A stretch of DNA of 64,000 bases, taken from the NCBI GenBank assembly GCA_040360365.1, contig CP136412.1; one strand, 5' to 3'. Position numbers and translations under genes: made by a program. Shown here piece after piece: positions 39,720 through 50,231 of the stretch (position 1 is the stretch's first letter; every line of letters begins with the position of its first letter). A model generated the notes under the pieces. It searched no databases and was not told where the DNA came from. It was given only the letters and a program-made list of their open reading frames with translations. The DNA is from Arcanobacterium_A hippocoleae_A (GTDB lineage Bacteria > Actinomycetota > Actinomycetes > Actinomycetales > Actinomycetaceae).

Positions 39720-40772
39720 ATGGCAGACGTGAATGAACTAATCCTCGGTATTGAAACTTCTTGCGATGAAACAGGCGTGGCTCTTGTGCGCGACGGCGAA
39801 CTGCTTGCCGATGTCACTGCCACCTCGATGGATGAATATGCGCGCTATGGCGGAATCATCCCGGAAATCGCATCTCGGGCACATCTTGAATCTTTTGTTC
39901 CAACCCTAAATGCGGCTCTCGAGAAAGCTGGTGTGAAGCTTGAAGATGTAGACGCGGTAGCGGCGACGGCAGGGCCGGGGCTTGTCGGTCCGCTTATTGT
40001 CGGAGTGAGTGCGGCGAAAGCGCTTGCACTCGCGCTTAACAAACCGTTCTATGGGGTAAATCATATCGTTGGACATATCGCCGTCGATCAGCTTGTGCAT
40101 GGGCAGTTCCCGGAAAAATTTATTGGTTTAGCGGTTTCCGGCGGACATTCGCATCTGATGCTGATTCGCAATATTGCAACCGATATTTCGGAGCTTGGCG
40201 GAACTCTAGACGATGCCGCCGGCGAAGCTTTCGATAAAGTCGGGCGGTTACTTGGTTTGCCGTATCCGGGAGGTCCGCACTTGGATCGGCTTGCGCGTGA
40301 TGGCGACGTAAACGCAATTCGCTTCCCGCGGGCCTTGCGTTCGGGGAAAAATAAGGCGGAACATAAGTTTGATTATTCTTTCTCAGGATTGAAGACCGCC
40401 GTCGCGCGGCATATTGAAGGTTTGGAAGCACGCGGTGCAGAAATTCCGAAAGCTGATATTGCGGCTGGTTTCCAGGAAGCCGTAACTGGCGCATTGATGG
40501 AAAAGGCGATTGTTGCTTGCCATGAAAATGAGTGCGATACGCTCGTGATTGGCGGCGGTTTTTCTGCTAATTCCCGCTTGCGGGCGCTTGCTGCAGAAGA
40601 AGCCGCACGTTCGGGGTTAAAAGTGCGAATCCCGCCGATTCGTTACTGCACCGATAATGGCGCAATGATTGCAGCGCTTGGCTGGGAGATGGTGCGCAGC
40701 GGTGTGGATCCGTCGCCGCTTGATATTTCTGTGAATACCAGTCTTCCGCGGGAAATTACAATCGTGAGGTAA
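39720..40772 (+). CDS. tsaD: tRNA N6-threonylcarbamoyladenosine transferase TsaD
   Basis: A 350-residue ASKHA-fold enzyme that transfers the threonylcarbamoyl group to A37 of ANN-decoding tRNAs. Motifs: GIETSCDETGVALV, the metal ligands in VNHIVGHI, SGGHSHL, DDAAGEAFDKVGRLLG and GGGFSANSRLR. ATG 39720 is preferred over an upstream frame start at 39699. The tsaB, tsaE and rimI genes often found beside it are not here. The frame is intact. Confidence 0.96.
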   Translation: MADVNELILGIETSCDETGVALVRDGELLADVTATSMDEYARYGGIIPEIASRAHLESFVPTLNAALEKAGVKLEDVDAVAATAGPGLVGPLIVGVSAAKALALALNKPFYGVNHIVGHIAVDQLVHGQFPEKFIGLAVSGGHSHLMLIRNIATDISELGGTLDDAAGEAFDKVGRLLGLPYPGGPHLDRLARDGDVNAIRFPRALRSGKNKAEHKFDYSFSGLKTAVARHIEGLEARGAEIPKADIAAGFQEAVTGALMEKAIVACHENECDTLVIGGGFSANSRLRALAAEEAARSGLKVRIPPIRYCTDNGAMIAALGWEMVRSGVDPSPLDISVNTSLPREITIVR

Positions 40773-41017
40773 GTGAAGAACTGCTGCTTTAGGTGTGTGC
40801 GAGATTCTTCGAACATGCTGATAACGTTTATGCGGGTGAATTTGAATTAGTTGTTTGCGTCTTTGGAGGAAGCGGCAGTGGATGCTTTTAGTGCAGAGAT
40901 CAAAATACAAACCGAGCAGTGCGCCAACCGCTGTGAGGATAACTAACAGGATTGCGCTCACGTACAGTACTTTTTGGTTAGCATTTCAATTGGGAATAAA
41001 CCATATCCGGCATCTTT

Positions 41018-41254
41018 TTATCGTACAGAGTTCAGGCTGGTTTCGTCATATAAAAGTGCAGTCGAATCGGGACCGCCGGAAAATAGGAGCACCACTTCGT
41101 TATTATGCGCGTTTTCACGCAAATGTGATAACACGCATATGCGAAATGTATAAAACTGTTCTTCTGAATCCGGCAGTATTAAGTATTTGTTTGTCCACTG
41201 TGTGAAAAAGTGCGGGCACAATTCACAGCTTTCCGTGAAACTTCGAAACCGCAC
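41018..41254 (-). pseudogene. PP-loop ATPase fragment (possible decayed gene)
   Basis: A 78-codon frame ending NNEVVLLFSGGPDSTALLYDE. SGGPDS after a hydrophobic strand is the PP-loop signature of N-type ATP pyrophosphatases (asparagine synthase, QueC, TilS). The preceding helix-like segment (EEQFYTFRICVLSHLREN) fits the asparagine-synthase-type layout. It stops soon after the motif, with only a short possible continuation in another frame (KKMPDMVYSQLKC). It may be a remnant or chance. Confidence 0.3.
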
Positions 41255-41278
41255 GTCGGATTGCGTAAACTAGAGAAC

Positions 41279-44261
41279 GTGAGTATTGCCTTATATCGCC
41301 GCTACCGGCCAGAAATTTTTGAAGAAGTAATCGGTCAAGACCATGTGATCGAGCCGTTAATGGCGGCTTTAGAAGCTGGGCGGACAACTCACGCCTACCT
41401 TTTCTCAGGTCCGCGCGGATGCGGCAAGACTACCTCAGCGCGGATTCTCGCGCGTGCGCTGAACTGCGCTGAATATCCAACCCCCACTCCATGCGGCGAA
41501 TGTGAATCTTGCCGGGAACTCGCACGTGACGGCTCGGGTTCACTCGATGTGGTCGAGCTCGATGCGGCTTCGCACGGCGGTGTAGATGACGCTCGTGAGC
41601 TGCGCGAGCAGGCGAGTTTTGCTCCAGTGCGTGACCGTTTCAAAATTTTTATTATCGACGAAGCGCACATGGTCACCACGCAGGGTTTTAACGCTTTGCT
41701 CAAACTTGTTGAAGAACCGCCGGCGCATGTGAAATTTATTTTCGCCACCACAGAACCGGAAAAAGTTATTGGTACGATTCGTTCCCGTACGCATCACTAT
41801 CCGTTTCGGCTTGTTCCTCCGCCGCTGCTTGAAGAATATTTGGGAGAGATTTGCCATGACGAAGGGATTGACGCTCCGCGCGAAGTACTTTCGCTGGTAG
41901 TGCGGGCGGGAACCGGTTCAGTGCGCGATACGCTCTCAGTCTTAGACCAGATTATTGGCGGTTCCGACGGAGTCAGCCTTGACTATGATCGTGCCGTCGC
42001 TTTGCTTGGATATACTTCTGCGCATTTACTTGACGATACGATAATTGCTATTTCGCATAACGACGGGCCGGCACTCTTTCAGGTCGTCGATTCAATTGTG
42101 GCTTCCGGTCATGATCCGCGGCGATTCGTGGAAGATCTATTACAGCGGCTGCGCGATTTAGTAATTCTTTCACTTGCAGGGGAGTCTGCACGGGAAGTGT
42201 TTGTTCAAGTACCTGATGATCAATTCGCCGCGATGATTGCGCAGGCTGGTTTGATTGGGGCAAAACGGGCGTCATTGTGTGCTGATTTTGCAAATGAAAC
42301 ACTTACGACGATGGTGGGGGCGACGGCTCCGCGGCTGCAGCTTGAATTATTGTGCGCCCGGCTATTAGTACAGACGGTTCCAAATGCGGGTGCTGGTACT
42401 GGTTCGGGTGTTGGCGCTGGCAATGCTGCAGATACTGCCGTTAGCGGGAGTGCGCCGAATCCGAATCAGATTCGATTCGCGGAAAATGGCCGCAGCACGG
42501 AAAACAAAACTGGTGCGGGTGTGCAAACTGCGATGGCGAAGAACACTGTATCTGCTGCTCATATGCCGGGTACACATCATGTTTCCGAGAATCCGTTATC
42601 CGCACCGATGCCTGGAATTAACGGCAATCCGCTGAATGTTGGAAAAGCGGATGCTGCGGTGCAAAGTACTGCAGTACAGAGTGCCGGCGCTGCAGAGAAC
42701 TTGCGAAAACGGCGAACGCCGGCAGGGAAGCGGAGCAGAAAGCACGAATACCGGCAGTTCCGGATTTTGCGGCACTGCCCGGTGCAAACAGGGCAGCATT
42801 GCAGCCGAATACGCCACAGCCAGCTGCTGCCGAAAATTTTTCATCGCCAGATTTTGCGAAAGTTGTACAAAATTGGGGTGAAATAATGCAGCTCGCGATG
42901 AGTAAATCCAGTGCGGTTGCCGCAATTCTCGAACATGCTGCAGGAGCGGCAGCACTTGAACGAAATGTGCTTTCAATTTATTTTGCGAATGAAAAACAGG
43001 CGGCAAACTTCAATCAAACAATTCCGGCACTCGATGTAGTAGCGCGTGCGGTATATGCAAAAACGGGATTGAAAACCCGAGTGCAAGGAGTAGTTGCGCG
43101 TGCCGAAAGTAAAGGCGGCAGCATAAACCCAAAGTTGAAGCTCCGCTAGAGCGCGCGGAGCTATTACGAAACCAAGATGATAATCCGCTGCAGGAATTTT
43201 CAATACCGCAATCAGTGCAGCATGGCAGCAAAGCTGATGAAAAGGCAGAGCAAAATTCCGCAGCTTCGGAAACGAGTGCAAAAACATCTCCAGATTCGCA
43301 GCCGGAAATACAAGCGGAAAATTCAGAAACTGTTCATTACACAGAAAATCCAAAAGAATTAACAAAATTAAACCGCCCTGAGAACAATGATCCGGTCGGT
43401 GTGTTGCGTCCGCTGCTGAATGAAGTGCGCGGATTAGCTTTGGAAAAGAAAACAAGCAGCGAATCCGGTATCGCCTCAGAACCTGGAAAACCTGGAAAAC
43501 CTGCGGAAACTCCGGATTCTGCAGAAAATACGGCGCCTGGCATATCCGCGCAGTCTGGAACAATACCGCAAAATGCAGAAACTTCTGCACCGGCGGAATC
43601 AACATCAGCTGCACATGCACCGGAACCAGTGCAAGCGCAGCCGCCAAGGCTGCAGATATCAACGCAAACACAAGCGGCAGCATCACAGAATCAAATGCCG
43701 GCAGCTGCGGATTCGCAGCCATTTTATCGGCAGAATCTGCCGCATATTCCGCCGGCAGACCTTCCGAAAACACCTGCCGCAAAAGCGGAAAATATGCCGG
43801 CAGCTGTGCAGAATCCAACAGCAGAGCGCACGAATACATCACAGGGCCCAAATATACCTTTTTCAGCAAATCGCAGTGCGAATCCTGCTGGCGCTGCTGC
43901 TTTGCCCGCTGCCGCCGCGATAGGCGGCGGGATGCATAATTTCAGTACCGAAGCGTTTACCGGATTAACAAGTAAAGCGCCAATCTCTGATGGGAAGAAA
44001 AATAGTGCCGGACCGTCGCTCTCTGCACGCCTCGCAGCGCATATCGATGCTTCTGTTGGCGAGACGGTTGATCCGTTTGCCGCGCTCAATGCGCAAGAAC
44101 CTGCAGATGACGGCGAATTTACCGGCGACGAATGGGACGAAGTCTCAATTTATGATCCGTCGGTTTCAGAATCTGCTTTTGTAGGCGTAAACGTGATTTT
44201 AGAAGAACTCGGCGGGAAAATCATTGAAGAGATTCCGCATGGAAAACAAAACCGGCAGTAA
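41279..44261 (+). CDS. dnaX: DNA polymerase III tau/gamma subunit (two apparent frameshifts)
   Basis: About 994 residues after correction. The AAA+ clamp-loader domain has IALYRRYRPEIFEEVIGQ, Walker A GPRGCGKTT, a zinc-binding Cys cluster (CAEYPTPTPCGECESC), Walker B IIDEAH and sensor TTEPEKV. A conserved tau-type domain follows (WGEIMQLAMSKSSAVAAILEHA in pieces), then about 370 residues of Pro/Ala/Gln/Ser-rich linker and an acidic end with FVGVNVILEELGGKIIEEI, a known actinobacterial tail feature. GTG 41279 is the start. Breaks lie at A4 (42706-42709) and CCCAAA (43128-43133). Both are repaired by one added base. The SRP RNA gene often found near dnaX is 5 kb upstream. Confidence 0.92.
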
Positions 44262-44422
44262 CAGGCGGACTTCAGCGCAGAAAGCGTTTTAATGCGAATT
44301 TACAGCTTTAATGTGAACTTATCAGCGGAGTCATTAATCAGATGCGTCAGGCAATCCGAATCGTGTACCGTTTACGTGGGTTGCTGCAGGTTTTAACGAT
44401 GAGCTGCTTGGAAAGGTGAACA

Positions 44423-45045
44423 ATGGCTGGTGTCTATGATGGAGCAGTGCAAGAGCTGATTGACGAACTGGGAAGATTGCCGGGGTTGGGCCGAAGAGTG
44501 CGCAGCGGATTGCATTTCACCTGCTTGAAGCGGACGATTTAGAAGTGAAAGCGCTTATTAACGCACTTGAAGCCGTGAAAGAAAAAGTGAAATATTGCCA
44601 GATTTGCGGAAACGTTACCGAAGATGAAATCTGCAAAATTTGTGCTGATACCCGTCGGCTTGACACGGTTATCTGCGTGGTTGAAGAATCACGCGACATC
44701 GTAGCGATTGAACGGACGCGTGAATATCGCGGCCGGTATCACGTGCTTGGCGGCGTAATCGATCCGATTGGCGGAATCGGGCCTGAAGATTTACGGATTC
44801 GTGAGCTGTATAAGCGTCTTGCGAACGGGCAAGTGCAGGAAATTATTCTCGCAATGAACCCGAATGTGGAAGGTGAAGCTACTGCCACATATCTATCAAT
44901 GAATCTCGCCCAAATGGGTGTGGCCGTTTCACGTCTTGCATCAGGTCTGCCCGTCGGCGGAGATCTCGAATATGCCGACGAAATCACCCTTTCGCGCGCA
45001 CTTGAGGGGCGTCAGCGGATCCACACCCCGAATGCGGGAATTTAG
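44423..45045 (+). CDS. recR: Recombination protein RecR (one apparent frameshift)
   Basis: A 207-residue DNA-binding protein of the RecFOR pathway. LIDELGRLPG starts the helix-hairpin-helix. The C4 zinc finger has CQIC and CKIC, and the Toprim domain has ICVVEESRDI. ATG 44423 follows GGAAAGGTG. The frame breaks at GGGCCG (44488-44493); one added C gives GLGPKSAQRIAFHLL, which matches the family. The dnaX-recR order is common in bacteria, though the usual ybaB-like gene between them is missing (a 161-bp gap instead). Confidence 0.93.
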
Positions 45046-45062
45046 TTTTCGAAACTCGAAAT

Positions 45063-46334
45063 TTATGCCATATATCCAGACCAGTCTTCTTCAACAAAAT
45101 CTGCGTCTTCAATCTCGTCACGCTCAAGCAGTGTTTTTTCATCTGGGCGGGTGGCGAGAATCTGCTCGATATAAGACTGTGTAGCTTCACGCATCAGAAT
45201 TTCGGTGCCCGCCTTCTCCGACATAAACCAGCGGTGGTCGAGAATTTCATGAAAAATTTGGGCAGGTTCGAGCTTTTCACGCAGTTCGCGCGGCACGGCA
45301 CGGATTGTCGGCTCGTACACGTCAGTCATCCACTCGTGTGCGGTTAATGAAATCGGTTCATCAGCTTTATCGCGCAAGGTTTGATATTGCTGAATGTCAT
45401 TAATCATCCGCCGGGCTTGCTGTTCCTGCGCATCAAGTCCGGTGAGTTTCATCAGCAGCCGCGAATAATGCCCGGCATCGACAACTTTCGGACGGATTTT
45501 CAATTCTGTACCTGCGGTATCTTTCCGCATCAAAAGTTCACTCACATCAAATCCGAGTTCATTCAAACGCCGGACACGGTTATCCATATGCCAGCGTTCG
45601 TCAATTGAGAAGCTTTCTTCACTTGTCAGTTCATGCCAGAGCTGGCAGTAGCGTTCCGCGAAACGGTTTCCAATCTCGATTGCATTATATTCATCGGAAA
45701 GAATCCCGCCGGCTTGCAAATCAAAAAGTTCACCGATGATATTTGTGCGGGCAACATCAATATCGTATTCGCGTTTTAATGATGAAATTTTTTCGTAACG
45801 TTCACCGGTTTCCGCGTCTACAAGATAAGCGGCAAATTCACTGGCATCGCGCCGAAATAGCGTATTCGAAAGTGAGACGTCGCCCCAAAAGAAACCGAGT
45901 AGGTGCAGTCTTACCATTAGTACAGTGAGTGCGTCAATGAGCCGATTAATCGTATCCGGGCGCATCCCTTCGTGGCTGAAAACGGCACGATAGGGAAGTG
46001 AGAAAGAAAGGTGGCGGGTAATTAGCGCCGAGTTGAGCGGTGTTCCGTCGTCGCTGAAACGATTGGTAATTACGGCAAGCGGTTCTACGCATGGCGCGTC
46101 AAGACGTTTCAACTCGCGTAAAGTCTCATATTCAGCATGTGCGACCTCATGGCTGATCTCCTTTATCGCAATAATCTGACCGTTTAATTTCACGAATCTC
46201 ACCACATGGCGGGAAATACCGCGCGGAAGTGCAGCGATAATCGAATCCGGCCATTCGCGCAGCGGAATATTCCAGGGCAAATCGATAAGTGCTGGTTCTA
46301 CTTGCGCTGACGAGATTTCAAGTGCTGTTTTCAT
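45063..46334 (-). CDS. DUF4032 protein with kinase-like N-terminal domain
   Basis: A 423-residue cytoplasmic protein widespread in Actinobacteria. The N-terminal half resembles lipopolysaccharide-kinase-type folds: IAIKEISHEVAHAEYETL (Lys and Glu pair), GFFWGDVSLSNTLF in place of the catalytic loop, and YLVDAETGE in place of the metal-binding motif. The C-terminal half is DUF4032 (EPISLTAHEWMTDVYEPTI in part, then LEPAQIFHEILDHRW). The substrate is unknown. It is convergent with recR, with 17 bp between the stops. The frame is intact. Confidence 0.85.
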   Translation of the reverse strand: MKTALEISSAQVEPALIDLPWNIPLREWPDSIIAALPRGISRHVVRFVKLNGQIIAIKEISHEVAHAEYETLRELKRLDAPCVEPLAVITNRFSDDGTPLNSALITRHLSFSLPYRAVFSHEGMRPDTINRLIDALTVLMVRLHLLGFFWGDVSLSNTLFRRDASEFAAYLVDAETGERYEKISSLKREYDIDVARTNIIGELFDLQAGGILSDEYNAIEIGNRFAERYCQLWHELTSEESFSIDERWHMDNRVRRLNELGFDVSELLMRKDTAGTELKIRPKVVDAGHYSRLLMKLTGLDAQEQQARRMINDIQQYQTLRDKADEPISLTAHEWMTDVYEPTIRAVPRELREKLEPAQIFHEILDHRWFMSEKAGTEILMREATQSYIEQILATRPDEKTLLERDEIEDADFVEEDWSGYMA

Positions 46335-46640
46335 AGTTTTACCCTACTTGGAGTTTCTGAGATTTGCGAGAAAATCGACGGCGAAAAGAAACACAGAATC
46401 TATTTTTGCGAGCGGAAAGCAGTAAAACAGGGCTGAATCCGGTTTTCAAATTCAGCCCTGCTAATTACTATTCAGTTTATCCGCCGATTTTCGTTTTCAC
46501 GACGACGGCACAGCCAGCGCAGCCTGCAAAACAGCTGCAACCTCCAAGGCGCAGCGCAGCCTGCAAAGCAAGTAAACCAATTACGGAAACCGTCTTGATG
46601 TAAAACGATTTCAGAATTAGCCGGCCGCCGCAATCGAGGA
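46335..46640. other. Intergenic region between the ABC ATPase and DUF4032 genes
   Basis: About 300 bp. It contains the ABC ATPase terminator (46428-46460), the DUF4032 promoter and GCGCAGCCTGCAAA repeated (about 46517 and 46551). No gene is seen. Confidence 0.5.
46428..46460 (-). terminator. Terminator of the sugar ABC ATPase gene
   Basis: CAGGGCTGAA (46428-46437) pairs with TTCAGCCCTG (46451-46460). On the minus strand TTTT follows (A4 at 46424-46427). It lies about 180 bp after the stop. Confidence 0.75.
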
Positions 46641-47765
46641 TTATTCCTCAATCCGTTTGCCTGTGCTTGGGGAGAAGAAATGAACATATCCGGCACGCGG
46701 ATTCAAATGCATTACCGCGCCTGGATTTACGCGGCGCTCCGGCGGGACGCGAACAGTCATTGTGTCAGAGTTATCGCCTGATCCGAAGCGCTCAGATTCG
46801 TTTTCTGCCCCGACGACTGTTCCATAGAGGTAGGAATCGGAACCAAGATTTTCAATGAAAGTAACTTTCAATGGAATCGAGTTGCCTGATCCGTCGGATC
46901 CGTCGAAATTCTCAGGGCGTACGCCGATGGTGACGGTTGAAGCGTTTTCGGATTTCAAAGCTGCGAGCACTGCCGGCGGGAGAGTGAAGCGGGCTTCGCC
47001 GAACACTGCGTCAGTGCCGTCAATCCGCCATACGCCAAGATTCATCGCCGGGGAGCCAATGAATCCTGCCACAAAAGCATTTGCCGGCTTAGCAAACATT
47101 TCTTCCGGCGAAGCAACCTGCTGCAGAATTCCATCTTTCAGGACAGCGATTCGGTCGCCCATTGTGAGTGCCTCGGTTTGATCGTGGGTCACGTACAGTG
47201 TGGTAACGCCGAGTTTCCGCTGCAGGGAAGCAATCTGGGTGCGGGTTTGGACCCGCAGTTTCGCATCCAAATTTGAAAGCGGTTCATCCATCAGGAAGAC
47301 TTTCGGCTTCCGCACAATTGCGCGTCCCATTGCAACACGCTGCCGCTGGCCGCCGGAAAGTGCTTTCGGTTTCCGGTCAAGGTATTCGGTTAAATCGAGA
47401 ATCTTTGCAGCTTCCTCAACACGCCGCCGGATTTCAGCTTTATCCACTCCGGCAATCTTAAGGGCAAAACCCATATTGTCTGCCACAGTCATGTGCGGGT
47501 AGAGCGCATAATTCTGGAACACCATTGCGATATCCCGGTCTTTTGGCGTTACGTCGGTAACGTCGCGTTCGCCAATGAAAATACGGCCCGAATTAACATC
47601 TTCGAGACCTGCGAGCATTCGCAGTGAAGTAGATTTGCCGCAGCCGGACGGGCCGACGAGAACCAAGAATTCGCCGTCTGCAATCTGGAGGTTGAGCTGA
47701 TCTACTGCAGGTTTATCTGCGCCTGGATATACGCGGGTAGCGTCTTTGAAAGTAACGTTTGCCAT
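46641..47765 (-). CDS. Sugar ABC transporter ATPase, MsmK/UgpC type
   Basis: A 374-residue CUT1-type ATPase. Walker A GPSGCGKST, Q-loop VFQNYALYPHMTV, signature LSGGQRQRVA, Walker B FLMDEPLSNLDA and switch THDQTEA, followed by an OB-fold regulatory domain ending near GYVHFFSPSTGKRIEE. No permease or solute-binding gene is adjacent. Orphan ATPases of this type typically energise several carbohydrate importers, so it may serve uptake of sugars freed by the glycosidases. Two stem-loops lie upstream (47819-47865). Confidence 0.92.
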   Translation of the reverse strand: MANVTFKDATRVYPGADKPAVDQLNLQIADGEFLVLVGPSGCGKSTSLRMLAGLEDVNSGRIFIGERDVTDVTPKDRDIAMVFQNYALYPHMTVADNMGFALKIAGVDKAEIRRRVEEAAKILDLTEYLDRKPKALSGGQRQRVAMGRAIVRKPKVFLMDEPLSNLDAKLRVQTRTQIASLQRKLGVTTLYVTHDQTEALTMGDRIAVLKDGILQQVASPEEMFAKPANAFVAGFIGSPAMNLGVWRIDGTDAVFGEARFTLPPAVLAALKSENASTVTIGVRPENFDGSDGSGNSIPLKVTFIENLGSDSYLYGTVVGAENESERFGSGDNSDTMTVRVPPERRVNPGAVMHLNPRAGYVHFFSPSTGKRIEE

Positions 47766-47818
47766 AATGGTATATTCCCTTCACCGGCAGGTACGTGCCG
47801 GACGATCCGTAGTGAAAG

Positions 47819-47865
47819 GTGTTTCCGGAGAAGAAACACAGCAAATACGTCGGTGTATTTGCTGT
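47819..47865. promoter_or_regulatory. Two adjoining inverted repeats upstream of the sugar ATPase
   Basis: GTGTTTC/GAAACAC (47819-47839) overlaps ACAGCAAATAC, a 6-nt spacer and its exact complement (47838-47865). They lie 54-100 bp upstream of the ATPase start on the minus strand, between divergent genes. An operator or a leader hairpin is possible. Confidence 0.5.
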
Positions 47866-48012
47866 CTCTCATTATTGCATAAATCACCCTGATTTTCCCC
47901 TGAACCTGCGATAAGTGAGCCGGAACGCAAAAATATCTTAGGATATCGTTGAAAGCAGCAGAATTACGATTTGAAAAGTTAACCATGTTCGTGTTTTGAA
48001 AGGAGGGCGGGG

Positions 48013-49968
48013 GTGGAATTTACTGCAGCGAATTCAGATTTTCACCGAGATTTGCGGACGCCGCGAAATGTTGAAGGATACGAGCTTGTACAGAAAATCG
48101 GCGCAGGAGGAATGTCGGCGGTTTATGAGGCGATTAGCCCTAACGGATCGCATGTGGCGCTGAAACTGCTCCACCCGGCTCTTGCTGATACGGATTTGGC
48201 ACGCCAGCGGCTGCGCAGAGAAGTGGCAATGCTCCAGCGGGTGCAGGGGAAGCATGTGGCGCAGATTCTTGATGCAGAGCTTGATGGAGAAAATCTTTTA
48301 TCGTTACAGAATTAATCGCCGGTCCGACACTGGAAACAGATGTGCGGAAAGACGGACGCTACACGCAGGAAGATTTGTATCAGCTCGGAGTGAAACTCGG
48401 CGAAGCCCTGGAGTCGATTCATCTTGCAGGGGTGCTGCATCGTGATTTAAAACCTTCAAATGTGATGCTTGCCAATGGTGAACCTGTGCTGATTGATTTT
48501 GGAATTTCACAAATGGGTGCAGATTCGCGGCTTACACAGACGGGTTTCCTCACACACACGCCAGGTTTTGTGATCCGCGGGTATTGCGCGGAACAGAGCC
48601 TGATGCGGCTGCAGACTGGTGGGCGATGGCTGCGGTATTAGCTTACGCGGCTACCGGTACGCACCCATTCGGCAGCGGGCTTCCTGCCGTCGTAATGAAT
48701 CGTGTTCTCAATGCGAATCCGGATCTTCCGCTGCTTTCTTCGGATCTTGCCGCAGTTTTTACACAGGCGCTGGCAAAAGATTTGCGGAATCGGCTGAAAT
48801 ATTCTGAATTGCTTGCGGCAGTTAATGATTCGGGAGCTGCTGCAAAAATCGCTGCAGATTCGGTGTTTGAAAGCGGCGGAGCTGAACAGGGAAATAGTTT
48901 TGCTCCGGAAAATAACGGGGATACTGGCGGCGCAGAGACTGCGGAAATTCAGCGTCATCGTGAGTATGAAGATGAGCATGAGTATGAAACGCTGCGGTTT
49001 GCTGAATTTCCTGCGCATTACGACGGCAATGGGGAAGCAACTGCGGTTTTTCCAGTCAGTGCAAAGAATGATTTACCGCAAACGCAAATATTAAAACCGG
49101 CAGTATTTCCGCCGGTTGCCGGTTTTCCGCAGGCAGCATCGCCGCCGCTGAACTTTCCGTCTGATAACGTTTCGTCTGAGCTGCCGGATACGGCGGCGCC
49201 TGCTTTCGCTTATCCGGTTTCGCGGCCGGCAGGTGCATACGTTCCGGCAGGTGCATACGTTCCGGCAGGTGAATATAGAACAGCAGGGGAGTATAGGGCA
49301 GAGAGCGGAGTACAAAATGCGGCAGCCGGATATTCGGTTCCGCATTTGCAGAACCATCCGTCGCTGATTTTACTTCTTGGGGCTGTGCTGATTTCTTTTG
49401 GGATGAGTGCGCCGATTTTCGTCTACCTGCTGGCGGTTGCTGCCGGTGTGGTGTTAGACGCGGTTGGTGCGATGCGTGAAAAGCTGGTTGCCCGGCGGGT
49501 TCGGCGCGGACGTGCCGGCGGTTCAGATTCCGGAGTGCTGCTTGCGTTTTTACCGGTTGCGCTGCTTCGCGGGTTTTTCAGAAGTGTTTTTCGGGTGTTC
49601 TTGGTGCGCTTGGCGGATTTATGATTTTGCTTGTCGCTGCGCGGATTTTCGGGGAAGCACCGATTTATGATTCGGATTCTGGAGTTGGTTTCGCTGCAGT
49701 TTTAAAGCAAAATTTACAAGAAATTTCTGCTGGCAATCCGGCGGCGGTGTTAATTGGAATCAGTGCCGCACTTCTGATTTACTGGATTTTTCCATCATCG
49801 CGGGAAATTCGGATGGGAACGAAAGTAGTGTTCACTAAACTTGCGCCGGCGAATTCTCTTTATGTTTTCTGGCTGCTGCTGTTTTTCGCAATGGCACTGT
49901 GCGGATTGTGGTTAAACTCGCTGGGCGGAGCGGTAAGTTGGAATCCGTTGCTTGTGCCGGGCGGATAA
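48013..49968 (+). CDS. Membrane Ser/Thr protein kinase, PknB-like (three apparent frameshifts)
   Basis: About 652 residues. The kinase domain is complete: glycine loop KIGAGGMSAVYE, Lys in VALKLL, HRDLKPSNV, DFGIS, and DPRVLRGTEPDAAADWWAM in the place of the activation-segment end. A Pro/Glu-rich linker with short repeats (GAYVPAGAYVPAGEY) follows, then at least four hydrophobic C-terminal helices. That is unusual, since most PknB-type kinases have one helix and PASTA or other sensors outside. Breaks: T4 at 48296-48299 (gives ENLFIVTEL), near 48571 (gives GFVDPRVL) and T5 at 49587-49591 (gives VFSGVLGAL). Each is repaired by one added base. GTG 48013 follows AGGAGG. Confidence 0.85.
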
Positions 49969-50231
49969 CCGGATTGAAAACAATAGCTGAGTCAAAACCT
50001 GGTAACCGATCTGTTAACCGGAGGGCAAAATTGTTTGAATGCTCAACTGAAATCCGGGAATTTGAAATTACGCCGACGGCTTGCAGCTTTGGAAATAATA
50101 CGTGTTGGAGTGGAAGACCGCCGGTGATAGCGCATAAAATCAAGATGAATTTTAAACCGCTTTGCATGCTGTTTCCGCCTGTTGATAATGGTGATTACAG
50201 CTGTTCCGAGAAATGAAATAAAAGAGGATTA

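Noticed and set aside
40617..40961. Minus-strand open frame with a hydrophobic start (SAILLVILTAVGALLGLYF)
   Set aside because: One plausible membrane helix, but the rest is basic and low-quality, and the frame runs antisense into tsaD. Not enough to call a gene.
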